Below are positions 11,394-23,289 of a stretch of DNA of 64,000 bases, piece by piece; positions within the stretch are counted from its first letter, which is position 1; the number at the start of each line of letters is the position of its first letter. The translations under genes and the position numbers were made by a program. This DNA comes from Thalassia testudinum. Lineage: Eukaryota; Streptophyta; Magnoliopsida; Alismatales; Hydrocharitaceae. Below the pieces are notes generated by a model. That model was not told where the DNA came from. It made no database searches and saw only the letters and a list, made by a program, of their open reading frames with translations. Location: NCBI GenBank assembly GCA_037157565.1, contig JAZHRO010000073.1:90870001-90934000 (forward strand). Direction: 5' to 3'.

Positions 11394-11449
11394 ACCCCGA
11401 TTTCAATTTGCATAGCGCACCCCCATCATTTTGACACCATTGTCGGGGA
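11394..11449 (+). repeat. Tail of B2's 5' LTR plus its primer-binding site
   Basis: ACCCCGATTT...CCCCCATCA (11394-11428) resembles the end of B2's 3' LTR near 38270-38307 and, more loosely, the end of B's LTR. It is followed at 11432-11449 by a degenerate tRNA-Asp-type PBS, TGACACCATTGTCGGGGA. The rest of B2's 5' LTR is absent: the tRNA copy joins directly to this tail. A deletion or a strand-switch during reverse transcription could explain the junction. Confidence 0.55.
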
Positions 11450-12686
11450 AGCAACGCTCTTTGATTTTTTTTTTCTGTGTGTTTTCTACCTTACCTAACT
11501 TTTGTCTCACTTTTTCTCTGATCTTACTGTGATTGCAAGTACTCTTCTAAGGCAGGCCAAAGTGGTTAGATCCGAGAAAAGTGTGGATGAAGGTTTTGTA
11601 AGTGTCCCCCTCACCACCCCCACCTTAGTTTTCATTCCATAACCTAATAACTCAAATCCAAATCAACTTAGGTACTTTTTATAAACCCTAGGATAGATTT
11701 GGTTGTTTGCTTGCCACCTCCACTCACCTCGCCATCCACATAAATAAAAAAAAATAAAAAAAGTGTTATCTGATTGTGGGATTTTCTGAAAGAGACACAC
11801 CTTAACACCCACAACTCTCAACTTAAGGTGCACCACTCCACCTTTATTTTACCACTTAACCGGGATCTAAACTATGGATCTGGTACATTTCAACTCAAAA
11901 CACATAAGTGAGTAGAATCTGATTAGGCTAAGACATTGTGTGCCTTAATTTGTGGTGCGAATAGGCCAATTGATTAATTTGTTTAGGCCGCACCACTCGA
12001 ATTAAAAGTAATTCATCAGTGGCTTGCCACTTAGGGTTGATTCTTAAGGCTGAACTAGGCACTCCACATTATTTTTTATTTTTAAAGGAATATATCATCA
12101 CCCGTGTTTTCAAAACTTGGAGTGTTCTACTAAACCTTGATTGAACCAATCTAAGAATTAAACCCTAAAAGCTACTAAATAAGGTTAAATCCTAAAAGAC
12201 ACATCATCAAATAACCTTGTTTCAAAACCCTGTTTGTGCACACATACACATTTTAACTGATCATTAAGGGCATAACCCATCTAAAGGGCCCATCATATTC
12301 TAAGAGCACAATCATCCCAAGCCTAATTGAAATCGAGTAGACATTGGCCTTAAGGATTGATTCGCTCTTCGAGGCTCAAACTGAGAATTTTTTTTGATTA
12401 ATTTGCTTCTATTGGTCCATCTGATGTCTAGCTAGGGGAGTAGCGTCAAACGACCATGGCTGGGGGTTCACTAGGAACCGGAGGTGCAAGCCAAAGGAAG
12501 AACCTTCTCCTCAGTCCCACCTTCTAACTAGTTGGATTGACTGAATAAAAGTACACCAAATCGTTTATAATCTCAAGTTTGGTCTTGGGAGTCTGTAGGT
12601 CTTTAGGCTAACCTACCTAAGGACAAGGTTAATTACTTGTATTGCAGGGCTCCTTCTTTCTCTTCTGACTTCCCTCCTTACTTCAC
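11450..12686 (+). other. Leader (5' untranslated) region of B2
   Basis: About 1.2 kb between PBS and first ORF, AT-rich, without a credible coding frame. Long leaders are usual in this element group; D and E have leaders of 1.2 kb as well. Confidence 0.5.
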
Positions 12687-14184
12687 ATGTACCATTCCAC
12701 ATCTTACACACATTTCCAATCCTATCCTCCTACCACCACTTATCCCCAAGATGATTACTCTCCTGACTTGACTTGTAATTACCCATCCACTAGCCAGGAT
12801 AACTTTGATTGGGGATACGAATTCGGACCTCAATGTCTAGGGCCTAACCCTGGACAACAAGACTATGATTGTTATCCTTCCCAAACCTACAATGATTATG
12901 GATCTCCATCCTTTGATGACCAAACCAACCTGATCTACAATCAGGAAGGATATAATGATTATAACACCTACCCTCCCTAGTATTCCACTGAATATAGGTT
13001 ACCACCATCCTCTGAACAACCTAGAACGGCCTACTTTTAGCGAGGGACCTGAGAACCTCGACATCTTGACTCCCCTAGATTTAACCCAAACCCAACCAAA
13101 ACTTGAATCGAACCAGTCGGTACAGGTGAACCAGATCCAAGATAGGGTATTTGCTAATTTGAGACAATCTTTAGAAGCTCAGCCAACACCATGCACTGAA
13201 GCACTGGAGCCTATGATCAAAAAGATTGATGAACTTAATAGTTCTTTATTGGATTTGCTCCAAAGTATTCGGGATAGGGACTTGGGTGGGTTTCTTCTTG
13301 TGAAATTATCGAGGTTGAGGATGAAATTTGTAGTTGCCCTAGTCAAATCTTGGGATGATTCTCAAGATGAACCCCCTTTAGCAGAGCTAATGTCTGAACC
13401 TGCTTAGGCACCTGTCGAGGGGGATACATATTCTGAGATTAGAGATGACTAGGTTGGGCTAGAGCAACCCTTTGAGGATGAATCGAGTTTCTCACCCGAG
13501 ATCCTAGAGCTAGGGAATGACGAAAAATATGTCTCCATGAACCATGAAATGACATATGATTTTGAGACATACATAAATGAGGATCATGAATTCTTTGATT
13601 TTGAGGGTGAGGAATCTCTTAGTGAAGTCTCACTTGAGCTTAAGGAAGATGATTTTAGTGAGACAAATGGGCTCGACGCGCATGACGAACCATTTGATAG
13701 CCTAGTCATTGAAGATTTTGATTCGGTTGGGGCAAACATGGAGCATTCGAATCCTCATTTACTTGATGATTCAATCAGTGACCCCATTCCTCATCTGTGC
13801 CCCAAGGAGCAGACTTTTGAGATCATTGTGACCAAGTCAATCTTGATTCAGTCATGATTTCTAGACTTGGGAGAATCATATTGGGTGAATGATATGCTAG
13901 AGGTCCCGAAGTTTGAGACCTTGATGATGGAAGATAGAATTATTGAAATAAAATTTTGGGATGCTAATTCTGAGGGAACTTTGAATTTGGATCTAAGGAT
14001 ACCTATTGACCTGAAACCACCTACTTTCTACCAGGACACTTATGATATCTTTTACGTGCAACCCACTGTCGAAATAACTGATTATTTTTCTGAGGTAGAT
14101 GTTAAGTGGACGACTGCACCTATTGAACCATCTTTACCCATTGTCCAACACTTTGGTCTTGGGTTGTACACCACTAAACCATAG
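12687..14184 (+). pseudogene. Orphan acidic ORF of pol-less element B2, broken
   Basis: Not recognised. The N-terminal part (12687-12980) is rich in Tyr, Pro, Ser, Thr and Asp with YNDY/DYD patterns. A frame shift near 12955-12980 leads into 12955-13407, and the same frame continues through stops at about 13405, 13450 and 13855 to 14184. The C-terminal two thirds are strongly acidic (FDFEGEESLSEVSLELKEDD). No zinc knuckle, DTG protease motif, RT or integrase is visible. It occupies the place of gag-pol between leader and 3' PPT. TYDIFY near the end weakly resembles TYDLFY of D's ORF. It could be a degenerate gag-like or accessory protein; function unknown. Confidence 0.5.
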
Positions 14185-14877
14185 GCCCGGCCCCGCAAAC
14201 ACAACAACCTTCGGTTCTGGGTGATTTTCATCCAAAACCTGAGAACCACTCGACCCTGGGCATGGGCCTGCACCATAATCTAGTCCACGTCTGTGGATAT
14301 CTTTTGTTGGCGGGTTTCAAGATCAATATTTTTATTTTGATTCTGACTCACACTTGTGAATTCTCAATTTCTTCTTTGTATGTGTATTATGCCTAGCTGA
14401 AGGCATTAAACTTAGCGAGTGTGTATACTCTCTTCTCTCTGCGAAGTTGATCGGGTTGTCACGAAATTCAGGTGATATTTTGTTTACTCTGCCCTTTTCT
14501 TTGTTTTTACAATGAGGACATTGCATTATTTAGGTATGGGGGGTGGATAATCAATTCCTGAAATCATTATGTTAACTCTATAGAATTTCTTTTACTTTCT
14601 TATAAAATTAAAAAAAATTGAAAATTTGACAAAGATAAAAAGAAAGAAAGAAATTACGAAAAGAGAACTTGGGAATTTTGAGTTATTAACTTTAGGAAAT
14701 GATACGAGAGGACCTAAACACTTAGACTCTTCAAGTCTTCGAGCCTAATTAGCCTGGATGTCCACTCGAATGTGGGCTTAGTCTCGAGTCCCCACCAATT
14801 AAAATTCATTTTAAGTTGGTAAATAAATTAGGATGATAAGCATGCGACTTATCAACCCACCCTCTAATTTGGGGGGA
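14185..14877 (+). other. 3' noncoding region of B2 with two polypurine tracts
   Basis: Contains GGCATTAAACTTAGCG at about 14401 (remnant of the conserved block seen in A, C and D), an internal PPT-like tract at about 14511-14548 (ATGAGGACATTGC...TTTAGGTATGGGGGG) and the LTR-proximal tract TAATTTGGGGGGA at about 14865-14877. The two tracts are only 0.34 kb apart here, against 1.1-1.3 kb in A, C, D, E and H. Confidence 0.6.
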
Positions 14878-16152
14878 TGATGTGCATACATTTGATTAAC
14901 CTAAAATGTCTATTAATGCATCTTCTTAGTGTCACATTAGCATCATACATTGTAAATAGTGCATAACATTCATAATCATGCATTTATATCAAGTTGTATA
15001 AATTGTACAGTAATTGTCTCCTTTTTATTGTCAGGGACAGTGCGACCTTTTATTGGGGCCACGGATCAAAGATGCAATCGTACGGATCTGATCAGGGCGA
15101 CGATTGGAGTTCAACGACTCCAAGATCACGCTAATCAGACATCCGTAGCATCAGACAAAGACCGAGGAACCCTAAAGATCATGGGCAAAGATGGTGTTAA
15201 TCCACACCTCAGACGACAAATTCGACCGCACGGTGGATTCAAATCAATGATTCTAGCCTAATGGCATGAAAATCGGTCTAATCCGATACCCGTGGCACCA
15301 TCAACATCACTCAGAAGATGGACGGCCAGGATGGCGCCACGTGGCACCATCCTAGCCACCCAATTGGCCCCAAGGAACCACTGCTGCATCTCTAAGGGAT
15401 TTTCATCGCACGATGCTAGCCGTTGGATCTTGATCCAATGGCCTAGATTGAATCTGATCAGCCAGTTCATCTTCATCAAGTGAAAGAGTGCAACGGATCT
15501 GAATCGTTGGATCTTGATCCAGCGGCCACAAATCCGCATGCTAAAATCCCCTTCGTGACATAAAGCTACACATAGCATAGCGGTCGAGCATGCTATGTGA
15601 GAGGTCAGACGCGAGTTAGAGCCCGCTGCACCTCAAATTTAAGAGCGGGCGAGGGGGCATGCGAGTGAGCTGGGCAACGCGATGAGGATCGGACGGCGCT
15701 GAGTGAATGATAGCACCCACGCGCGATCAGATGCGCGGCGTTGACGTGTGATCGCATGCAGGCGCATGGTGCGAGTGTGGATGGTTTAAGCTGTCCGATC
15801 TCTTGATCGGATGGCTGATATTGCGCATATGTGCACGCGCATTTTGAGCAGAGAAGAGGAGCGGGCGTGCGTGGCGTGTGCACACGTCGGCCACGACGTA
15901 CCTTTAGTGATGTTTAAGTCTGTCACTAAAGGTCCCGTGTTAATGTTTTTTAAATTAAAATGTCCAAAATTCCCCCACACCTTGCAACTATAAAAGGAGA
16001 CCCCCTCCATACGAGTTTCTAATCCCTTCCCTCTCTTCTCACCCTCTCCAAAGCTCAAGAGAAGCTTGTCCCAAACCTCGGATGCTCCTCGAGTTAAAAT
16101 CAATTTTTCGCCCCCATTCTAGAAGTGGATCCCACGACAACGACGACGTGCT
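14878..16152 (+). repeat. 3' LTR of B2, first part
   Basis: Starts TGATGTGCATAC right after the PPT. It is related to B's LTR along its length (GATTAACCTAAAATG, then TCGTACGGATCTGATC; B's 3' LTR has CCGTACGGATCTGATT). TATA box TATAAAAG at 15989-15996. It is broken at 16152 by element C and resumes at 37832. Open frames here (15258-16103) are not conserved in B's LTRs and have no family features. Confidence 0.7.
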
Positions 16153-18208
16153 TGATATGGATTTCATGCGATTTCTAAAATACATCATAACGCACAAAAT
16201 CAATCAACTCTTAAATTTATAAGCCTAGATAGTGGGGTATCTAGGGTCGTCCAAGGAGGCAAGTTTGCAAAAATTAAATATCTTGCTTGGAATATAAATC
16301 TCAACTTTCTTTTTGGTCTTTCTTCAATATATCATTTTTATGTTTTTGAAATTAAGGCAACATGTGAAGATGTTGGCAGGAAAAATTACTACACCTACTA
16401 TGCTAATCTAGGTGACAAAAATTATCCTCGTTCTAAGCTCAACCAAGGTGCATTGAGGCCTAGGTTAATTAGAAAGGAGTGCAACTATACTATAGATAAA
16501 GCAAGGTAATGCAAAAAGAAAGAGTGCAACAAGAAATTAAGGAAACTTCTTTTTTATACTAAAAGAAATTGTCTACTAGTAGATGAATGCTTCTACAAAA
16601 AAAACAAATTGAAAACAAAATAAAGACAAATCCTTTAGATGATGATGGTGATGAAGAGGATGAAGCTCTTCTTGCTCCAAGCCTGGTAGCTCCCAGGCTT
16701 GAAAAGAAGATCTTCAACTCCTTCCTTCTATAGCTCTGCCAAGGTGATGTCCTCTAAAGCAAGCCCTAAGGGGGTGTGCCCTAAGCTTTTCTCCAAGGGT
16801 GGACGTCCACCCTAGGTCCTTCTCCTTTGCTTGGCCATCCTCCTTGAAGTAGAAAAGTCCTCCTCCTTGGCGTGGCCCAAATTGAAGAGAGTGGGGAGAA
16901 GAAGGCAATAAAGGGGCTAGTGATGTGCCCCCTTAATCTTCTTCTCTACTCCTCCTTGGCGGTAGGTATAGGTGGAATAATGCACTAATGGAGGATGGGA
17001 ATTATGTGGTGGTAGGGTATGGTATTTATAGGATGGGAAGGGGGGTGGTTATGGTTTTTTTGGAGGGAAATGAAGGGGTGCTTGGATATTTTTGGAGGGA
17101 AAAATGGGAGGGAAATGAAGAGGTGCCTTGGTTTTCCCTCCAAAAATACCTTCTAGAAGACAATTTTGGAGGGAAAAAATGGAGGGTGGAGATGGGTTTT
17201 GATGGTGGATGTAGGGTGGTGATGGAAGGGATAGTTGGCACCAAAATAAAGTAGGAGTAGGTGGTCTTTTTGTTCGAGCTTAGGTAGTAGGGTAGTAGGT
17301 TTTGGTGCCATGGAGGTGGACTAGCTAAGTTAAGTAGTTTAGCTAGCTTAGCTAGTAGGGAGTAGAGTTGGAGGCATTTGGAGCTAGGGTTTTCAGGGAG
17401 AAGAGCTAGAGGTAGTCATCTTGAGCTGCACTAGAGCTGGTGGCTGCTAAAGGGAGCTGCAAGGAGCTACCTTAGTTGGCTTGTCTTGCTTGTTCTTTGC
17501 TAGCTACTAAGCCAAGCTAAAGCAAGCTGGCTTCTACTGAAAGGAGCTAAGGTGAGCTACGTCTAATGCTCCCAGGGAGGATCAAGCTGGGTGAGGCAGC
17601 TAAGGGAGCTTAGCTCAACTGAGTTGAGCTAATCTGAGTCCCCGAGAGCTAGACTTGAGCTTCCTAAGCTGGAAGGAAGTCATCTTCAGCTGGTCAGAGT
17701 TGAGTGGAGCCGGATGTAGCTAGACCTGAGTTGGGGTGAACTCCAATCAACTCAGCTGAGCTAGCTAGAGCTCCTTGTGGACTAATGGGAGCTGAGATGA
17801 GCTAGACTCAGCTATGTTTAGCTGGATCTGAGTTGACCTGAGCTAGGGTGAGCTAAGATGAGCTCTCTTGAGTTGCCATTCAGCTGAGATGAGTTGAATG
17901 GAGCTAAGATGAGCTAACCCTAGTTCAAGTGAGCTGGAATCCAACTATGGTGAGCTGGATTAAGTTGAGTTCCAGTTAGTTTGAGCTTTTTCTTCACCAA
18001 TTGCCTTCCTGAGTGCTAGGGTTTTGGAGTTCTGAAAGTCTACATATCCCTAACACTCACAAAAACACATTAAAAAGACAATGAAAAGTGCAATGCATGC
18101 CTAACCTAATTGATGCCTAAATGCAGCCCAAAAGCCCATTTGCGGAGCAAAATCCTAAGTGCTAAGTTTTTTTAATGCATAAAAATGATGATAAACTGGC
18201 ATTTATCA
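16153..18208 (-). repeat. 3' LTR of element C
   Basis: Plus strand begins TGATATGGATTT and ends GGCATTTATCA. The minus-strand TATA box CTATAAATA is at 17023-17031. About 670 bp (17318-17990) is AGCT-rich low-complexity DNA, described separately. Open frames such as 16988-17254 and 17026-17244 recur in the other LTR but are low-complexity purine-rich reading frames, not genes. Confidence 0.85.
17318..17990. repeat. AGCT-rich degenerate short-repeat tract in C's LTR
   Basis: Dense, irregular runs of GAGCTAGCTGAGC, GATGAGCTAG and TGAGCTGGA, with a core GAGCT/AGCT every 6-15 bases. The same tract lies at 36948-37615 in the other LTR, so it predates insertion of C. It lies in U3, upstream of the minus-strand TATA box at 17023-17031. 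Confidence 0.75.
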
Positions 18209-18779
18209 CACCCCCATGCTTATCTTTTGCTAGTCTCTTAGCAAAAATTAAATTTTTACAAAAAAAATTTTTGGGAAATCTAATTTTTTTCTACTTTTGA
18301 GGAGAAATAGATTAAGGGACCTTGGTTAATCTAAACACAAGAGGTATAGGATTTGTTAAAGATAAACATCCAGATTTGTTTTGGATCCAACCATTAGATG
18401 AAATAGGATCAATATATCCTCCAGAAACTTCACAAATTAACCCCTTGTTAATTCAGATGACTTGAAATTTTTGTTTTTAGGATTTTTCTGGTTCATGAAT
18501 CTGATTCGGAACTTGAAAAATGCTTTAAAACCTTGTGTCCTTGCCTGTGAAAAGCCAACATTTATAAGGGCGTGTTAATTAATTAATTAGTTTATTTATT
18601 ATTATTTTTTCTCCCCCATGCTTATTTTTAGCTTAGTCTTACAACAGATGTGTTGGGATCATCATTCCCGTTACCAATCCTCGAGGGGGCTCTCGCACCA
18701 GTACTTTGAGATAGCACTGTCCATGACACCACCCAGGAGCTCACAACCCCAAAACATAATGCAGTGTAAAGGGGCGCTC
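18209..18779 (-). other. 3' noncoding region of C, LTR side
   Basis: Minus strand: the LTR-proximal PPT GGGACTAGCAAAAGA...GCATGGGGGTG (reverse complement of about 18209-18240), a second purine tract near 18611-18625 (AAGCATGGGGGAG), and one degenerate copy of the 3' repeat unit at about 18690-18735 (GAGATAGCACTGTCCATG on plus). It continues at 26093 on the far side of E. No gene. Confidence 0.6.
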
Positions 18780-19437
18780 TGATTAGCCCATAGTTGTAGG
18801 CTATTTAAGTATTTAAGTGCCTACACATTAGGTTAATTCTAACATTTATTTAGTATAAATTAGGATGTAAATAGATTAATTCATAGTTTTAATTTAATTA
18901 CATATTCCATGCATTGCATTCACACTTTAAGTACATTTAGAATTAGTTTACAATGGCATTTATCTAATTAGATAACCAATTAGGTGTATTGTTTTTATTA
19001 ACATAAAAGTTGAGGGTCTGTATATAATTGGCCCTAATATTTTAACATTATTTTCTTTTAGGAACGGCTGCCTGCCGCTCCAACGACGAACGGCTGGTGC
19101 AGTGAAGAACCCATTCAAGTGGGAGGGGATGTGATGGATTTGGTCGGGTGGATGATTTCAAATGTGTGCAGGACACTACAAAAGGAGGAGGGAGGCAGCC
19201 GAGCTCGGGAGGCCTCCGCCACCGACCCACCACTGTGCAGAGAGAACCTCTCTCTTCAACTCCACACTGCCGGCCTCTACTGTGGCGACGAGCCTCCATC
19301 ACCGTGGGCGTGTGGTGTGACAGGCCACACCGCCATCCGGAGCTCGCCGCATCACCATGATCACCTTAGCGTGCATCCCCCTAGCTGTCATCGCCGACCA
19401 CCATCACTGAGCTACTGATCAGCCACCCTCTCAGTAA

Positions 19438-19473
19438 CTTAAGATGTCTGGGAAATTTCCCAGACGTCTGAAG
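19438..19473. promoter_or_regulatory. 36-bp near-palindrome with AGACGTCT arms in E's LTR
   Basis: Arms CTTAAGATGTCTGGGAAA and TTTCCCAGACGTCTGAAG; only two position pairs fail to match. It is repeated in the 3' LTR at 25253-25288 and, more diverged, in H's LTR at about 54464-54499. It lies 0.4 kb downstream of the TATA box, so it would be in the transcript, where it could form a long hairpin or pair between two RNAs. Function inferred. Confidence 0.6.
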
Positions 19474-19494
19474 TTACCCGCTCACTTCCACCGC

Positions 19495-19600
19495 AGCCAT
19501 TTCCCCGCGCCTGCAGACCACCGCAGCCATCTCCACGCGCCTGCTGACCACCGTATCCACGCCTCCAACCACGCCTGCAGACCACCGCAGCCACGCTTTC
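19495..19600. repeat. GC-rich minisatellite-like units in E's LTR
   Basis: Units of about 27-30 bp around CGCGCCTGCAGACCACCGCA recur three to four times, each followed by CCAT or CCACG variants. The 3' LTR has a matching but not identical array at about 25318-25400, consistent with drift in copy number or sequence after insertion. Confidence 0.6.
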
Positions 19601-20255
19601 CCCGTGCCTACAGACCTCCGCAGCGCCAGCCAAACACTCCAGCCGCAGACCCATCGAGCACGCCTCCGCCCGCGCTTGCAGAAGCGCTTGCAGCTTGCGC
19701 GCCCACGCCAACAGCTCCAGCGCCCTCTGCAGACCCTCCGCCCACGCACAACCGCCTGCAGACCACCACCAGCAGCACCTCCGGCCGCCGCGCGACTCGC
19801 CGCCACCACCGATTCGAAGCTCTTGGTCCAAGGGATCTCCTCCGAGCTTCCTGTGCCCGGCCATCGGTTCCTCGTCGCGTAAGACAATGGGGAAAAATTC
19901 TCCTGTTTTGCTACAGTAAACCGTCAATTAAAATTTACATTTTCTACCATTGCCACATTTTAATCTTATTTTATTGACTCTACATTGCGGAAAATATCCT
20001 ATAATTTCTCATAATTTCCATTTCAGCATTGTTTCTTGCTTAAACCTTAATCTAAAAGCAATCTTGGCTTGGTTCTTGTCCAAATTGACTATGAACAAAC
20101 ATTTTTAAGTGGCGCGAATTTTAATACATTATTGCCTCCTTGTGGATACGACCCGCTCCTCTACGAGTGGTTATTTCTTGTTAAAAATTGATTAGTCGAT
20201 TTTTCCACCACATTAAACTACAAACGACTTAAAAGTGAAAGATCGACCAGTCAAA

Positions 20256-20273
20256 TGGCGCCGTTACCGGGGA
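20256..20273 (+). other. Primer-binding site of E, tRNA-Asp type
   Basis: TGGCGCCGTTACCGGGGA, two bases after the LTR end, matches the complement of the plant tRNA-Asp 3' end (TGGCGCCGTTGCCGGGGA) with one mismatch. This primer is typical of Athila-type elements. Confidence 0.85.
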
Positions 20274-21519
20274 GGCAATAGACGCAATAATTTCACCTAA
20301 TTTTATTTTGATTATTTGTCAATTGCACAGAGATTTGACCATCTATTATTTTCTTTTCTGTGCGAGAAATTTTGTGCAAGAATCAGCCTGTGTGAGAGGC
20401 AACCCTTGACGTTGCCAGACGAGAAGTGGACGAGCAATTTTGAAAGGAGGAGAAGGACGAGGACGCGATGGACACCATTGTATTTAGTCGCTAGTTTAAT
20501 TAGATTAGAATTAAGACTGTAGACTTAATTTTTCATTGCAGATAGTTTGAAACCCTTGTTCTGGGGCATATTTTGAGGGGTCTGTTCCCCAATTTTGTTT
20601 TGGGCCCGTGTTGGGTAATTTTTGGGAGTTTGTTCCCTTTTGTTTAGATTTAGGTTTATTTTTTTTATTATTATTACTTTTATTTGCTTGTGCATAAGTA
20701 GTTCTAAAAAAAAATAGAAAAGAAAAAATGAGCTGTCTGCTAGAAGCTGCCTGCCCTAGGACGAACCATTTAGGTCTGTATGAGCAGCCTCTAGATTTAC
20801 TTTTCTGCATTGCGTGCATTCTTCATCGTAGATCGCTGGAGGCAAGGTATGCATTCTCTTACTTTGCATCCTATTTTTGATCACGCATTGCATTTGGGAT
20901 TTAATGCGAAGACCACCTAATTTGTACTGAATAAATCTAACAATTGGTCACATTTTTTTTAGAAAAAGGACTAATTAAAGGAAGGACATTTTAAAAACCA
21001 AGGATTTGATTTTCAAACTTGGCGTGCGATTCAAAGTTCAAAATCTTTTACGGTGTATGCACACTTATTTCACTTGCACCACGGCACACTTCTAGACACT
21101 CCTTAGGTTTGGAAATACTAGGACAAGAGCCCTCCTATTGTTGGATTCTGAAGTGTTCGGAACTTGAGATCAAAGGTTTTGCAAGTCCAAAGAGGGGGAT
21201 ACCCTGTCACGGATTTTTGGGGGTAGTTGTGGAGCACTGCGAAAGCACAGCTTCAAAGGAAGGCTTAGGCCTACTTGCATCCCTCGATCTTCTGTCTTTG
21301 GATTTACTTGACCATTTGAGATTTAGGGAAGAACACCTAAGCTCTAACTGGGTCTTCTTAGGCGAACCATTGGTTGACAATAGGCGCGTAATTGATTGGG
21401 CAAATTGTATTGTCACCTGCAATCTGACTTAAAATCAAAAGCCTAAATTGGGAAAGACCTAAAAGGTCCTTTTTAAATTGTGTTTTGCTTGGGGAATTCT
21501 GATTGAAGTGTGAGTTAGA
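20274..21519 (+). other. Leader region of E
   Basis: About 1.25 kb with no credible gene. The last 400 bp (about 21100-21480) closely match H's leader (reverse complement of 61850-62190), including TAGGACAAGAGCCCTCCTA and GGCTTAGGCCTACTTGCATC. In H this leads directly into the gag start near 61804; in E the similarity fades near 21490-21500 and the unrelated ORF begins at 21520. Small frames here (21019-21432, 21207-21422) are leader sequence. Confidence 0.6.
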
Positions 21520-23289
21520 ATGGACCACATTGCTTTTCATCCTTTCACATCTTGCCCACACCCTCACCCCCACTCTACATCCTTCGATCCCAGACGCCGA
21601 GATGGTGCATTCCTTGATGGACGTAATGACAATCATTGGGATCCATTTTACTCCTATTATAGGAGTATTGGCCTAGTTAAGCCCCAAATTAGTGAGCAGA
21701 ACTCAGGAGCGGGATTTGCTTTGCCCAATATCCCACATACCAAAGAAATACCCAACGCACCCTCCCTGAAAACTTATAATGGTTGGACAAACACTCCTGG
21801 GTACTATAAGCCTGAGCCTGACTTCTCTTATGATAGAAATGACCTCTCCTCTTTGAAGATGGAAATACAGAAAATGCAAAATGAAATGAGTGAATTGTTA
21901 GGAGAATCTTTGAGAGCAGGCCAACAAGAAAGAGATGAAATTAGCCACTCAATCTACCCCATTGAGGATGATGTACACCCCTCTACAACAGATGCATCTC
22001 CCGTGGGAGAGCTACACTTTAAGTTGGAGGGAAATTCTGGGGAGAATAGCTACTTTTCGAGGATCGATTTTGAAACCTCCCCATTAGATAACACTTCCTT
22101 GAGAGATATACACTTTAGGTGGGAGGAAAATACACATGACAGTAGCTATGCATTGGATGAAGAAAGGTGGCAACCCGAGGAAGATGATAAGGTTGAGTAT
22201 CCACCTGAATTATATTGGAGTCAAAAGAAGGGAATGATGGTACCATTGGAAGACCTCGACCCAGATGATAGTATTTTCGTGACATTTGATGAAGTGGGTC
22301 AAAGTCAAGTTGTTAATCCTACCCTCCCTTCTGATCACGATGTGGAACTCAAACCCACCCTTAGGGAACCTAACCCTAAAGAAATTGACCTATCTGAGGA
22401 GTCTGATGTAACCAGTGTTAACCATTTACCTCAGACAGAGCACCCTAGGGGATCTGCTGAGATATTAAATGATTCTAGACCTCGGGTACATGATGAATTA
22501 TGTGATGAAGAGGAAGACGAATTATATGAGGAACCTACATTCAAGATTTGGAGTGACACTAAGGGTGATTATGTCTTATTTGAAGAGTTAGCCCTTGAGG
22601 ATGTCACAAATTTGACCAAATTATGTTTCCTTGGCACACCCATTGATGATATTTCTCCTCATGATAAAATGATGGAAAATTTGGAAGCAATTTCTAAGAT
22701 TTATGTGGATTCACATATAGACTTCGGGGAAGATTTGAGTAAAGAACAAAAACCCGGGGATGACATTGATAGGATAATCCCTAGATCTGTTGCTTCCAAC
22801 CTGCCTTCATTCACTTCGAAGTCACCCTCTGATTCGCTTATATCTGAAAGCAAAATTGTGACTCCTGATGAAGAGTAGGAAGATCCACGTGATGGTGCAA
22901 GGAATGCTAGGGATGAAATTGAGGATTTAGAAAGAGTGTTTGGGATGGACACCAAGCTGATTAAACCCAACCTAGATCTTATGGCCATCCCACAACCTCG
23001 TAACTTGGACACCCTAGACGATCCTTGCCTTAGAGAATTGCTCATTTTTGTTCTGACTAGGGGGCTTAACAGACCAATATTTTCTGTAATGGAGTATCGG
23101 GTATGGATTATTGATTTCTTTAGTCAGTCCATTACCCTGGGGGTTTATCTCTATACCATTCCTTCCCCATTCTTTTTGGAGGATCCTTGTCATCCTCCCC
23201 CTACCCCTTTGGAGGTTATTTTACCTGTTTATCCTTTAGAACCTCTTCTGGTGACTTGGGAAGATTTCATTCCCATTTTAGTTGGGTGA
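21520..23289 (+). CDS. Orphan acidic protein of non-autonomous element E (one in-frame TAG)
   Basis: Not recognised. 452 codons to a TAG at 22876-22878; the same frame then stays open to 23289, about 589 codons in all. Residues 111-146 look like a coiled coil (LKMEIQKMQNEMSELLGES). Two internal repeats are visible: ELHFKLEGNSGENSY (164-178) with DIHFRWEENTHDSSY (196-210), and LYWSQKKGMMVPLEDLDPDD (231-250) with KIWSDTKGDYVLFEELALED (342-361). The middle is very acidic. After the TAG the C-terminus is hydrophobic (WIIDFFSQSITLGVYLY), possibly membrane-associated. There is no zinc knuckle or enzyme motif. It sits where gag-pol lies in H. It could be a Gag-like or accessory protein; function unknown. 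Confidence 0.65.

Larger units (their letters stand above)
18780..20253 (+). repeat. 5' LTR of element E
   Basis: Starts TGATTAGCCCATAG and ends GATCGACCAGTCA. TATA box TATATAAT at 19021-19028. Downstream (R/U5) lie a GC-rich region, a 36-bp near-palindrome at 19438-19473 and 25-30 bp GC-rich repeats at about 19495-19600. GC-rich open frames on both strands (19119-19418, 19439-19927, 19444-19977) reappear in the 3' LTR with length changes and have no conserved domain; I regard them as noncoding. Confidence 0.9.

Noticed and set aside
16988..17254. 88-codon Gly/Glu/Trp-rich frame, repeated near 36655
   Set aside because: Low-complexity purine-rich LTR sequence of element C; the repeated occurrence reflects the LTR pair, not gene duplication.
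19439..19977. Long GC-rich open frames on both strands in E's LTR (also 25275-25766) that could be read as Ala/Arg-rich or Pro-rich proteins
   Set aside because: They lie inside LTRs, overlap on opposite strands, change frame length between the two LTR copies and have no domain. They are products of GC-rich repeats.
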